DNA from: Marchantia polymorpha subsp. ruderalis
Taxonomy: Eukaryota > Streptophyta > Marchantiopsida > Marchantiales > Marchantiaceae
Length of the DNA stretch: 64,000 nt
Direction: 5' to 3'
Assembly (NCBI GenBank): GCA_037833965.1
Contig: AP031355.1
Coordinates: 10,069,501-10,133,500 of the forward strand
The notes under the pieces are model-generated. The model had not been told where the DNA came from and did not search any database. It worked only from the letters and a program-made list of their open reading frames with translations. The position numbers and the translations under genes were made by a program. Each line of letters begins with the position of its first letter. Within the stretch, counting starts at the first letter, position 1. Positions 11,449 to 21,309 of this stretch are shown one piece after another.

Positions 11449-12200
11449 ACCCCTTAGAACCTCCTCCTACGTTCTGATTCCTCTTCTCCCACAACTGTAC
11501 TACATTGATCTTGAGGTCTGCTAGAGTCTCCGTGATAGATTTCAACTCATTTTGAAAATCCACACTAGGATTCGCTATCGTGGATGAAGTAGAAGGGTTT
11601 GAAACAATGGACCTTCCTACAACCGGTGGAGCTACTTCTCTAGCCACCAAGCTAGAATCATCATCTTCTAAGCTCTCCTCCATTCTAATAGCAATTCGAA
11701 TGGCTTCAGCCTTAGAAGAGGGCTTCTCGTATCTCACCTTACTTTGAATCTCAGGTCTCAAACCTCCAACGAAGTTGTTCATGAGCATCGCCCTTATCCC
11801 CACCATTGTAGCATCTACTTCATCTCCGCCCTTTCTCAACACCACGTGAAATCTAGATTCCAACTTCTCGGTTCTCTCCACATAGGTCCTCACCTTCTCG
11901 TTCTCTCCTTGTTTCAAGAAGGTGACCTCACACATCAACTTTTCATAACTTTCACTGGGAAGAAAGTTTTCGATCAGGTTCTCCGTTAATGTCTCCCACG
12001 TGTCGTACTCTAAATGCTCCCTCTTGTACTACTTGTACCACTTGAGAGCAGAAGCCTCCAAGAAATCCGGCAAAAGCATAGCCCACTCGTCCTTCTTCCT
12101 CTCATTGTTTCCTATGCAAGCCCTCTTGAAGTCCCTAACAAAAGCTTCTACATCCTCATTCTCCCTCCCATAAAATACCGGAAGCTTCCTCATTTCCAAC
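11360..12200 (-). pseudogene. Ty3/gypsy gag core
   Basis: Minus-strand reading shows the retrotransposon Gag core: LPVFYGRENEDVEAFVRDF, then LEASALKWYK, an in-frame TAG near 12035, LTENLIENFLPSESYEKL and TFLKQGENEKVRTYVERTEK. The part from 11938 down to 11360 is open for 192 codons and ends out of frame with the zinc-knuckle frame. The stop codon and the frameshift show a dead copy. The order gag, zinc knuckle, protease is normal for gypsy elements. Confidence 0.75.
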
Positions 12201-12406
12201 TAATTTTTTTTTTTCTATTGGAAATTTATATGGGGCTTCCTAATACAATATAAACCATACTAACTCCATCCTTGAGTAATTCATCAAAGGAAACACAAAA
12301 GGAATTGGTTGTTCCAAGATAGCCAAAGCTCTCTACTCTCCTAGGCATACGATGAGTCTTACCCTCATCATCATCTTCTCCATCATTCGAATGATGATCT
12401 CCATCT

Positions 12407-12850
12407 TCAGTTGGAGCTTGAACCGGCTGAGGTCACTTTCTCTGTTTCATCACTTAGCTTGCCGTCAAACCCTTCCACAAGTGATTCCAGAAGTGCCTTC
12501 ACTCCGCTGCATTCGTGTCCCGCTGGTAGCCCAATCACTCCGCAATTGTCACAGAAGGTCGCGCTTTGGGATTCATGTGGCGATGATGGTTGCAAGTGAA
12601 GTTTCAAATCTCCCAAGTTCCTCTTGCTCCTCAATCTTCTATCTTTGTTCCGCAGGGAACAATTGACAACCTTATGGCCCTCCTCTCCACAATAAAAAGA
12701 GTTTTCACGTTTGACTCTTGGAGATTGACTCACTACTCTTTCTTCAAACTCCACCTTGAATTCTCTTGTATTGGAGTCTAAAGACACTATAACATCCAAG
12801 CCTTGAGGTACTTTGGATAACCTAATCTTCCAACCTTCTTGTTCACTCAT
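12407..12850 (-). CDS. Gypsy element leader ORF with zinc-knuckle-like motif
   Basis: An open frame of 147 codons starting MSEQEGWKIRL. It contains FYCGEEGHKVVNC (a CX2-less CCHC-like knuckle with EGH spacing) and a second cysteine/histidine cluster CDNCGVIGLPAGHEC. It lies between the primer-binding region and the gag core on the same strand, so it is probably the 5' part of the same Gag polyprotein or a small extra ORF. About 200 bp of low-complexity sequence separate it from the gag core. Confidence 0.45.
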   Translation of the reverse strand: MSEQEGWKIRLSKVPQGLDVIVSLDSNTREFKVEFEERVVSQSPRVKRENSFYCGEEGHKVVNCSLRNKDRRLRSKRNLGDLKLHLQPSSPHESQSATFCDNCGVIGLPAGHECSGVKALLESLVEGFDGKLSDETEKVTSAGSSSN

Positions 12851-13527
12851 TTTCCCATAAGGTAGAAACCACTCAAAAGACCTCTCCCAGAAACGCTATC
12901 TACTTGACGAAAACTGTGAATGAAGAAATCAAAAACTTTTGCTTTGTTATCTTGATTTTGTACCCCCTCAATTTCAAATCAACATAACTTTGTCTCTAGA
13001 CGTGATCTCTCAGTGAATTTTTAACTCAAACGTAGCTTATCTTCTAATACACACTCGTACGAAATTTCAAAGCCTAAATTGAAATACAGAAAAAGTAATC
13101 AACTCTGTACAAACTTTCCAGAGAGAAGACTTTTGATACCCGTGAAAACCCCTCAACTTCTAACTCTCATATCTTTTTTTTCAGATATGATCTAGACCTG
13201 AAACAAAAACGTAAACGTTCTCTATCTTCCAATCTAAAATCAATAAAAACTTTGAAGAATAACTTCAAAAATACTTCTTTGGTGTCTAAGATCACTTTTC
13301 TCTCAAAAAGACATGTTTACGTGAACAAAACATACAAAATCACTTCTAGGCTATCATATGAGACTATGGGATAAACAAAGGGAATTTTGCTCTCAAGCAC
13401 ACTCTCCGCTCTTTCATTCCCCAATGTTAACACCAAGTGATCCCTCATGGATACTTTCTCTCGAGCTAGAAATCGAATCCTAAACATTCCGCCTTCTAGA
13501 TTGAGGTCCCGGCAACGGAACCAAAAA
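12851..13527 (-). mobile_element. Gypsy untranslated leader with PBS-like site
   Basis: This is AT-rich leader sequence between the LTR and the first ORF. Directly inside the LTR, around 13507-13527 on the minus strand, is TGGTTCCGTTGCCGGG. It resembles the tRNA-Asp type primer site TGGCGCCGTTGCCGGGG with two changes. A small open frame at 13532-13317 crosses this site and is probably accidental. Confidence 0.6.
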
Positions 13528-14369
13528 TGCAACCTCCGGGCTGACTCTCACTCAGGTTTACCTCAGATGGCTTTTCGGTAGCTCATCATGATTCTAGAAG
13601 ACTAGGATTCATACTCTCACTCATGTCCCAAACACCTTCTCTCTCACAAACTTTCATGTATCACTCTAACTCACACACAAACTCTCCTCACATCACCCTC
13701 TTCACATAAACGCAAACACACGTCGATACTCCAAGATACTCAAAAACTTCACTCCTTCATTACTGAAACAAGTACTCACACATGACTCTCCAAACTTGCT
13801 TGAGAGGTGCTACTCTACCTCTCTATTTATACTACTTGAGAAGTTACCATAGTAACATGTGGTAATTTCTCCTAACTTACTTTTACCTAGGTAAGTTTGA
13901 CTAACCTTCTCTACGTGGCAACATGCCATTGGCCTACCTAAACCTTCTAGAAGCTTCCGGAATCCAAAGTTGAGGTGGCGACATGCCATTGGAAGCTTTT
14001 AAATTTCTACAAGCTTCCTAGCCACTAAGTCAACATTAGACTTAGTCTAGCCAATCATCTTTCATACATTTAGTCAAACCAATCAAATCCAAGTCAAATA
14101 TCTAATCACTTGGAATCTAGAACTTTTGTATAAGACAAAATAGAAGTGCTCACTCCTTGTAAAAGACAAAATAGAAGTGCTCACTCCATTCTTCTAGAAT
14201 TCCGCTAATTATTCCGCCAACTATAGACATTGTAGCTAAACTTAGTCATGACTAGATAAACTTAGTTATAACTAACTAGTTTAGTCATAACTAGCTAGTC
14301 TTAGCTATGCCTTGGCTAATCATCCTTATTCCCTTGACCACTTCTAAGACTCAGTACATATGTGCAACA
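13528..14369 (-). mobile_element. 5' LTR of the second gypsy element
   Basis: The proposed boundaries are TGTTGCACATATG at 14369 and ...GGAGGTTGCA at 13528 (842 bp, TG...CA) on the minus strand. The placement rests on the PBS-like site immediately inside and on the leader-block fragment ending exactly outside. No partner 3' LTR is in the window, so the ends cannot be confirmed by comparison. The sequence is unrelated to LTR1. Confidence 0.6.
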
Positions 14370-15059
14370 CCCGGTCTTACAGTCCTTACGGTCCGTACGG
14401 ATTCGTGACTCCGTTGGGTCCTCACCTAACCGTGATGCGCTGGCGCCGAAGGCGCCGTACAAGTTCCAACCCCAAAGGCGGATTTCTAGGGCCGAAGGCG
14501 GGTTTCCCGCCGACGACGAAGTGCCTATGCGTAGGCGCTTTCCGTCCGCCTATGCGTAGGTGCAAGTCCTCCCCGCCTATGCGTAGGCGGCACACTCGGC
14601 GGACTCCCCGCCGACATCCAACTCATTTCGCCTATCCGTCGGCGAACTTGCCTCGCCTATGCATAGGCGAAAGTCTTCGTATCTTTTGACCGTCACAACT
14701 CTCTGAGTCCTGATCCGTTCTGGGCGTTCTTGGGCTCGTTAGAATCAGCGCGTCAAGCTCTTTCCAACGAGACACTAACCAAGTCAAGGCGTTTGGGAAT
14801 CGCATAGAATCTGAGGGATTCCTCTAGCGCCGAAGGCAGATTATGCGCCTTGCGCCGCAGGGGAACTCCTTCAGAGCCCATCGTTCAGGGCGGCGCCTGT
14901 TCCGGACATTGCGCCCAATTCTTGGATTCTACGAGATTCTCCAAGATCATCCAGTTTCAATCTATTTAAATCTACCGATCGCTATTTACAATGCTGCCGC
15001 GGTACAGTTTTCCAAAAATGTTTTAAATTCCGCAAAAATACCAGAAGTGAGTTACCACA
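14370..15059 (-). repeat. Diverged leader-block fragment
   Basis: About 690 bp related to the TGTGGTACC block. The terminus here reads TGTGGTAACTCAC at 15059, the AAAACATTTTTGGAAAAC stretch follows, and palindromes such as CGCCTATGCGTAGGCG lie near 14522-14590. It lacks the ATG-proximal half and no aORF follows, so the block can occur without the ORF. It abuts the gypsy LTR at 14369. Confidence 0.65.
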
Positions 15060-15155
15060 ACTAGTCCCGGAACACCATATCTTCTCGTAATCAGTCAGCA
15101 ATTTTTCTTCATGTGAATGGTCAATAGCTTTCGGAAACTGGGATAATCCTATACG

Positions 15156-15245
15156 ATCGTATACTACTAAAGAGATTGGGCTCAATAAAAGGAGAAAAGC
15201 ATCGTATACTACTAAAGAGATTGGGCTCAATAGAAGGAGAAAAGC
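15156..15245. repeat. 45-bp tandem duplication
   Basis: Two adjacent 45-bp units begin ATCGTATACTACTAAAGAG and differ by a single base (AATAAAAGG versus AATAGAAGG). They lie between the leader-block fragment and the tRNA-like array. Confidence 0.85.
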
Positions 15246-15526
15246 ATCAGAAGCTGAAAGAGCAATGAACATTGTTACTCCATCAAATTCCCTCCACAGC
15301 AGTTAATATCACCTTTTCAACTGCCCCAATGGAACATGAAGAACCCTGTGACGTATCACAGTGTTATGAAAGTTTGATAGAGCTTAGGAATGGTTTTGTC
15401 AAAGATCCGACCCTAGCATCTTGGAAGTCTCAATACACGGTACTCCGGAACTCATGCACCGTAACAGTTGAAGAATCTACACCAAAATCCGTAATGTTCT
15501 AGTCAACAAACCCAAACTTGTGCGTC

Positions 15527-16157
15527 CTAGAGCAGGACTTGAACTCGCGTGACATCTCCATAGATTGGAAGGCTCTTGCATTCAGATACTAGGCCACTCA
15601 TAAAGAGACATTACGACTCATTACAATAATAAGCATTCTCTGGGACTCATAGTATGTAATCATTGAAGAATCTGCACCACAGTCCATTATGTAGTCGTTC
15701 AAAAACCTAAATTTGTGCTGACAGTGCAGGACTTGAACTCGCTGCACAGATTCATAGCATTGAAGGCTCTCGTATTGATCTACTGGCCATTCCCATAAAG
15801 AGACATGATGACTTACTACAAGAAGAAGCATACTCATGCACTGTAACAGTTGATGAATATTCAGTACACTGTTATATTTAGATAATAGATTACAGAACAA
15901 TAGTCCCAGGCGGGACTTCCGCAGCACAGATCCATAGGTCTTAAGGCTCTCTCATTGAGCTTCTGGACCATTCGCATGGAGAGACATTATGAGACACTAC
16001 AAGGAAAGGCATAGTCATGAAGTGTAACATTCGATCAATCTACAGTACACTCTGGTATGTTTAAATAATAGACCTAAAACTAACCGCAGCCCAGGCAGGA
16101 CTTGAACCCGCAATAAAGATCTATAACTTGGAAGGCTCTCGCATGGAGCTACTGGCC
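15527..16157 (-). repeat. Four minus-strand tRNA-like units
   Basis: Diverged minus-strand copies of the tRNA-like unit lie at about 15527-15595, 15719-15788, 15903-15969 and 16088-16157, spaced about 190 bp. The last is the best: complementary acceptor arms, a D-arm (GCTC...GAGC, here GCTCCATGCGAGAGC) and a T-arm with GGGTTCAAGTCC. The outer copies have lost several stem pairs. Confidence 0.7.
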
Positions 16158-16204
16158 ATTCGCATGAAGAGACATGATGACTAATTACAAGAAGAAGCAT
16201 TCTC

Positions 16205-16483
16205 ATGTAGTGCAAATTTTGTTGAATTTACAGTACACTCGGGTACGTTTAGATGACAGCCACCAAACAATCGCATCCAATGCAACACTTGAACAGAATA
16301 AGTGACATACCCATTGACTACAAAGAGATATAGTGACCCGGATTAATCGAGTGTAAACGTTCATGAATCCACTGTACCAGGCAGTGTCTTTTGGTGCTTG
16401 CAAGTGAACTGTAGATTCATCAAATGTTACACTACATGAGTATATTTCTTGTTGTATTAGTCATCATGTCTCTTCATGTGAAC
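16205..16483. repeat. Strand-switch spacer of the tRNA-like array, copy 1
   Basis: About 280 bp between the last minus-strand and first plus-strand tRNA-like unit. It is closely repeated at 18175-18435, including the texts CAGTACACTCGGGTACG and GTGACATACCCATTGA. It therefore marks the centre of a head-to-head segment that occurs twice. Confidence 0.75.
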
Positions 16484-16954
16484 GGCCCAGTAGCTCAATG
16501 CGAGAGCCTTCCAAACTATGGATCTGTGCTGCGGGTTCAAGTCCTGCCTGGGCTGCTATTCTTTTGGTGCTTGTTTTGTTGGCTATGAGTCAAATATATC
16601 CGATTGTACTGCAGTTTCATATCTGTTTCACTACATGTGTGTGCTTTTTCTTGTGATTAGTCATCATGTCTCTTCATGTGAACGGCCCAGTAGCTCAATG
16701 CGAGAGCCTTCCAAACTATGGATCTGTGCTGCGGGTTCAAGTCCTGCCTGGGCTGCTATTCTTTTGGTGCTTGTTTTGTTGGCTATGAGTCAAACATATC
16801 CGATTGTACTGCAGTTTCATATCTGTTTCACTAAATGTGTGTGCTTTTTCTTGTGATTAGTCATCATGTCTCTTCATGTGAACGGCCCAGTAGCTCAATG
16901 CGAGAGCCTTCCAAACTATGGATCTGTGCTGCGGGTTCAAGTCCTGCCTGGGCT
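16484..16954 (+). repeat. Three near-identical 200-bp tandem units, each with a tRNA-like sequence
   Basis: tRNA-like sequences at 16484-16554, 16684-16754 and 16884-16954 are exactly 200 bp apart and almost identical, flanks included. Each 71-nt sequence has a 7-bp acceptor stem (GGCCCAG/CTGGGCT, one G-T pair), a 4-bp D-stem (GCTC/GAGC) with A-box-like TAGCTCAATGCGAGAGC, and a T-arm GCGGG-TTCAAGT-CCTGC carrying a B-box (GGTTCAAGTCC). The anticodon arm is poor: at best CC(A)AACTA(T)GG pairs, and the universal T33 is missing. I see a tRNA-derived repeat with intact internal pol III promoter boxes, not a proven functional tRNA. Confidence 0.8.
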
Positions 16955-17084
16955 GCTATTCTTTTGGTGCTTGTTTTGTTGGCTGTGAGTCAAAAATATC
17001 CGACTGTACTGTAGATTTATCAACTTTTACACTACATGAGTGTACTTCTTCTTGTAATTAGTCTTCATATCTCTTCATGCGAAT

Positions 17085-17349
17085 GGCAGAGTAGCTCAAT
17101 GCGAGAGCCTTCGAAGCTATGGATCTGTGCTGCCGGTTCAAGTCCTGCCTGGGCCGAAGGTTTTTGGTCTATATCTTCATATACTTGACTTTACAGTAGA
17201 TCCATGAACATATGAACTCGATTAGACTAAGAGCACTTTATCTTGTTGTAGTCAGTTGGCATATCTTTCGATTTGAATGGCCCAGTAGCTCAATGAGAGG
17301 GCCGTCCAAGCCATAGATCTGTTCTGCGGGTTCAAGTCTTGCCTGGGCT
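17085..17349 (+). repeat. Two diverged tRNA-like units
   Basis: Units at 17085-17155 and 17279-17349 keep the acceptor, D-arm and T-arm pattern with substitutions (GGCAGAG at the first acceptor arm, GAGGGCCGTCC in the second). Spacing of about 195-200 bp continues that of the preceding array. Confidence 0.7.
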
Positions 17350-17429
17350 GTATCGACTTTTTTATTTTTGGCATCTATATATAGCATTCTGAGTAAAACA
17401 GATAGGAATGCAGTTTTCAGCAGAATCGT

Positions 17430-17870
17430 CACATCTTGGTAATTGAAGTGTCAGTAGTGAGAATAAATGCTGTTCGATTTTTTTTGGTGAAGGGCCGCGC
17501 GTACGCGAGCCCCTCTGTAACAAATTGTGACGTGCACTTTCCCATACAGGAAGTGCTAGGATTTGCCAAGCCTTGGTGCAATGGGTCCGCTCGTCCTAGG
17601 CCATCGTCCTTCTTGATCAACGATAAACCTCGCCCAGGTAAGTATGATTCTTCGTCGTGAAGCATATGAAATGTATGAGACTTATGAACACTTTCCTTGC
17701 TACGTGCATGGGTTTATAGATGGGTGTCACAATATAGGAGTTTGAACATTACATACTAAATTTTTTTTTCCAGGATTTTTACCCAGATAAGAAATAGAGA
17801 AAGAAGATTTGAGATTCACTTTAGATGGAGAAACACCATGCGAAAAAGACAGTAAAATTTTGAAGTCGAA
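17430..17870. other. Non-array insertion inside the tRNA-like array
   Basis: About 440 bp unrelated to the repeat unit separate two segments of the array. It contains a GC-rich stretch (about 17490-17640) open in both directions and ending at a donor-like CAGGTAAGTATG (17634-17645). That could be a captured gene fragment, but I recognise no product. Confidence 0.4.
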
Positions 17871-18032
17871 ATTTCTTAAGACATCTTGGAACGCTCTCCC
17901 ATTGAGCTACTGGGCTGTTTGCATGGATAGACATGATTACTCACTACAACATGAAGCATTCTCATATAGTGAAACAGATGATGAATCTACAGCACACAGG
18001 TATGTTTGACTCATAGCCACCAAAAGAACAGC

Positions 18033-18103
18033 AACCCAGGCAGGACTTGAACCCGCAGAATAGATCCAGAGCTTGGAACGCTCTCCCATTAAGCTACTGG
18101 GCC
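18033..18103 (-). repeat. Minus-strand tRNA-like unit with the least degenerate anticodon arm
   Basis: Read on the minus strand: acceptor GGCCCAG/CTGGGTT, D-arm GCTTAATGGGAGAGC, anticodon-arm candidate GTTCC-AAGCTCT-GGATC (one T-T mismatch) and T-arm GCGGGTTCAAGTCCTGC. The GGGAGAGCG text is closer to a standard tRNA than the plus-strand copies, so this may be nearer the ancestral form. A half copy (acceptor and D-arm only) lies at about 17885-17925, also minus strand. Confidence 0.6.
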
Positions 18104-18174
18104 ATTCACATGATTAATCATGATGATGACTCATTAGAACATGAAACTGACTCATGTAGTGCAACAGTTGATGA

Positions 18175-18435
18175 ATCTACAGTACACTCGGGTACGTTTT
18201 AGATGACAGCCACCAAAACAATCGCAGCCAAGAAAACACTTGAACAGTATAAGTGACATACCCATTGAGTAGAGAGAGATATGGTGACCCGGTTTAGTCG
18301 AGTATAAACGTTGATGAATCCACTGTACCAGGCAGGGTCTTTTGGTGCCTGCAAGTGAACTGTAGATTCATCAAATGTAACACTACGTGAATATACTTCT
18401 TCTTATATTCAGTCATCATGTCTCTTCATGTGAAC
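18175..18435. repeat. Strand-switch spacer of the tRNA-like array, copy 2
   Basis: Closely similar to 16205-16483 and in the same place relative to the minus-strand and plus-strand units on either side. Confidence 0.75.
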
Positions 18436-20555
18436 GGCCCAGTAGCTCAATGTGAGAGCCTTCCAAACTATGGATCTGTGCTGCGGGTTCAAGTCCTGCC
18501 TAGGCTGCTATTCTTTTGGTGCTTGTTTTGTTGGCTCTGAGTCAAACATATCCGACTTTACTGTAGTTTCATATCTGTTTCACTACGTGTGTGTGCTTTT
18601 TCTTGTATTCAGTCATCATGTATCTTCATGCGAATGGCCCAGTAACTCAATGCGAGAGCCTTCGAAACTATGGACATGTGTTGTGGTTTCAAGTCCTGTC
18701 TGGTCTGCAAGTCTTTTGTTGTGTCATCTAAACATATCGAATCTACACTAAATTTATCGACATTTCCCTACCACTTGTCTAGGAGTATGCTTCTTTGTGT
18801 AGTCAGTCGGCATGTCTCTCCATGTGAATGGCCCAGTAGCTCAATGCGAAAGCCTTCCAAACTATGGATCTGTGCTGCGGGTTCAAGTCCTGCCTAGGCT
18901 GCTATTTTTTTGGTGCTTGTTTTGTTGGCTGTAAGTCAAACATATCCGACTGTACTGTAGTTTCATATCTCTTTCACTATATGTGTGTGCTTCTTGTTTT
19001 AATTAGTCAACATGACTCTTCATGTGAACGGCCCAGTAGCTCAATGCGAGAGCCTTCCAAACTACGGATCTGTGCTGCGGGTTAAAGTCCTGCCTGGGCT
19101 GCTATTCTTTTGGTGCTTGTTTTGTTGGCTGTGAGTCAAACATATCCAACTGTACTATAGTTCAGTATCTGTTTCACTACTTGAGTGTTCTTCTTCTGAT
19201 AATTAGTCATCATGTCTCTTCATGCGAATGGCCCAGTAGCTCAATGCGAGAGCCTTCCAAGATATGGATCTGTGCTGCGGGTTCAAGTCCTGCCTGGGCT
19301 GCAAGTCTTTTGGTGTGTCTTCTAAACAAAATCCTAACTACAGTAAATTCATCAACATTTGAACACCATTAGTTTAAGAGTATGCTTCTCCTTGTCATCA
19401 GTCGGCATGTCTCTTCATGTGAATGGTTCAGTAGCTCAATGCAAGAACCTTCCAAGCTATGGATCTGTGCTGCGGGTTCAAGTCCTGCCTGGGCTGCAAG
19501 TTTTTTGGTGTATAATCTTAACATAATGGACGGTATGGTAGAATCGAGTCCTGCCTTGGCTGATATCCTTTTGGTGTCTGTTTTGATTGCTGTCTTCCAA
19601 ACATATCCGAGTGTTCAACATATTCATATTCTTCTGCACTGCATCAGTATACTTCTTCTTGTAGTTAATTATCAAGTCTCTTCAAGTGAATGGCCCAGCA
19701 GCTCAATGCGAGAGCCTTCCTAACTATGGATCTGTGCTGCGGGTTCAAGTCCTGCCTGGGCTGCTATTTTTTAGGTGCTTGTTTTGTTGGCTGTGAGTAA
19801 AACATACCCGACCGTACTGTATATTCATCAACTGTTGCATTACATGAGCATGAGGATGCTTCATCTTCTAGTGAGTCATAATATCTCTTTATGTGAACGT
19901 CCCAGTAGCCTTCCAAAACATGAATCTGTGCTGCGGGTTAAAGTCCTGCCTGGGCTGCAAGTCTTCTGGTGTGTCATCTAAACATATCGAATCTACACTA
20001 AATTTATCGACATTTCCCTACCACTAGTCTAGGAGTATGCTTCACTGTGTAGTCAGTCGGCATGTCTCTCCATGTGAATGGCCCAGTAGCTCAATGCGAG
20101 AGCCTTCCAAACCATGGATCTGTGCTGCGGGTTCAAGTCCTGCCTGGGCTGAAGTCTCTTGGTGTGTAATCTAAACGCCCGAATCTACAGTAGAATCATT
20201 AAATATTTTCACAATATGAGCTTGCATCTGGTTATAGTCAGTCATCATGTCTTCCATTATGAATGGCCAAGTTGCTCAATTTGAGAGGCTTCCAACATAT
20301 GGATTTATGCTGTGGGTTCAAATCCTGCCTAGGCTGCGAGTCTTTTGCTGTCTTACATGCAAACATTCTCGTGTCTCTTCTGTTCTTTCCTTTTGAGAAC
20401 ATACCAGACTTCGGTGTAAACTCATCAATTTTTACACTACATAAGTATGCTTCTAGTTTTAGTCAGTCGTCATATCTCTCCAGGTGAATGGTCCAATAGC
20501 TCGATGCGGGAGCAAGTTAAGGATCTGTGTTGCAGGTTCAAGTCCTGCCTGGGCT
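18436..20555 (+). repeat. Eleven plus-strand tRNA-like units at about 200-bp spacing
   Basis: Units lie at 18436-18506, 18636-18706, 18830-18900, 19030-19100, 19230-19300, 19425-19495, 19692-19762, 19899-19956 (D-arm deleted), 20080-20150, 20265-20335 and about 20490-20555. Most keep the acceptor pairing and the GGTTCAAGTCC box. Several show compensatory or wobble changes in the acceptor (CTAGGCT). Upstream flanks share TCTTCATGTGAA-type text, so the repeated unit is larger than the tRNA-like part. Divergence rises toward the 3' edge. Confidence 0.75.
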
Positions 20556-20684
20556 CCTTTTAGTTTCTTACATCCAAACATACCCGATTGTACAGTAGAA
20601 TCATGATCGTTCGCACTCGATTAGGCGCGGAGCATGATACCTTCTTGTATTCAGTGTTTCTACCTGTTCATGTTAATGACCCAT

Positions 20685-20836
20685 TAGCTCAATGCTAGAA
20701 ACTTGTCAAATATAAATGTCTGCTTCTGTCTGGTTTTATGGTGTAGTTGGTTATCACGTCAGTCTAACACACTGAAGGTCTACAGTTCGGGCCTCGATAA
20801 AACCGTGAACGTTTTTTTGTATCCTGCCTGGGCCGC
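20685..20836 (+). repeat. tRNA-like unit split by a tRNA-Val-like sequence
   Basis: The acceptor/D-arm half of a diverged unit (ACCCATTAGCTCAATGC near 20688-20704) lies before the tRNA-Val-like sequence, and the T-side text TCCTGCCTGGGCC lies after it (about 20821-20833). The arrangement is what an insertion into a unit would leave. Confidence 0.5.
20732..20804 (+). tRNA. tRNA-Val(AAC)-like sequence, probable pseudogene
   Basis: 73 nt. The acceptor stem is a perfect 7 bp (GGTTTTA/TAAAACC). The D-arm has the plant tRNA-Val text GGTGTAGTTGGTTATCAC. The anticodon stem is a perfect 5 bp (TCAGT/ACTGA) around loop CTAACAC, giving anticodon AAC. The T-arm is damaged: TACAG/CTCGA pairs at only about three of five positions and the loop TTCGGGC lacks the conserved A58. 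It is therefore probably not a functional valine tRNA, although acceptor and anticodon arms are intact. Confidence 0.75.
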
Positions 20837-21309
20837 ACAAGTTTTGTTATTACTATGTGTAGGATAGATTTCAATTGATCTTTGATTATCAAATATCTAA
20901 TTTAATTTTCTATTATCTAATTTGATTATGTAATTTAATGGTTCCACGCTGCATAACAATAAATTCAACCTCGACAAAGAAACTTAGAAAACTCATTTTC
21001 TCAAATCACACCCGGATTCCATTGATGAAATTTTAATATAACCTCAAAACTCCAGATTAATACACAATCAATAAGAAAACTCTATATAAGCACGTGTATA
21101 CACGTACGTTGAGATTTCCAAGCTGACCAAGTGGTGATATTCAAATAAGAACATGAACCGAATGCGACATCGGGAGCCTAAAAAACGATTCCAAACGGCA
21201 ATTAGAAGATATTTAGAGTCATAGGTACCAATACTCATCCTTGTTCAATTTCACTTTGTTTTCCCTCCTATTCTCACTGCTTAAAAATAGTCGAATCTGA
21301 GATATAGAG

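Noticed and set aside
13317-13532. 71-codon frame crossing the gypsy primer-site region
   Set aside because: It spans the LTR boundary and PBS-like site, so it is not expected to be coding.
16484-16554. Functional tRNA gene call
   Set aside because: The anticodon stem pairs poorly and the loop lacks T33, so no amino acid can be assigned.
16518-16856. Cysteine-rich frames through the tRNA-like units
   Set aside because: The 200-bp repeat keeps the same frame open by repetition; the peptide is only the translated repeat.
17429-17665. 78-codon minus-strand frame and its plus-strand counterpart
   Set aside because: Both strands are open over the same GC-rich stretch and neither gives a recognisable protein.
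15527-20836. CRISPR-like array
   Set aside because: Spacing is regular but whole units including spacers are repeated, repeats are ~70 nt with tRNA folding, and the context is eukaryotic.
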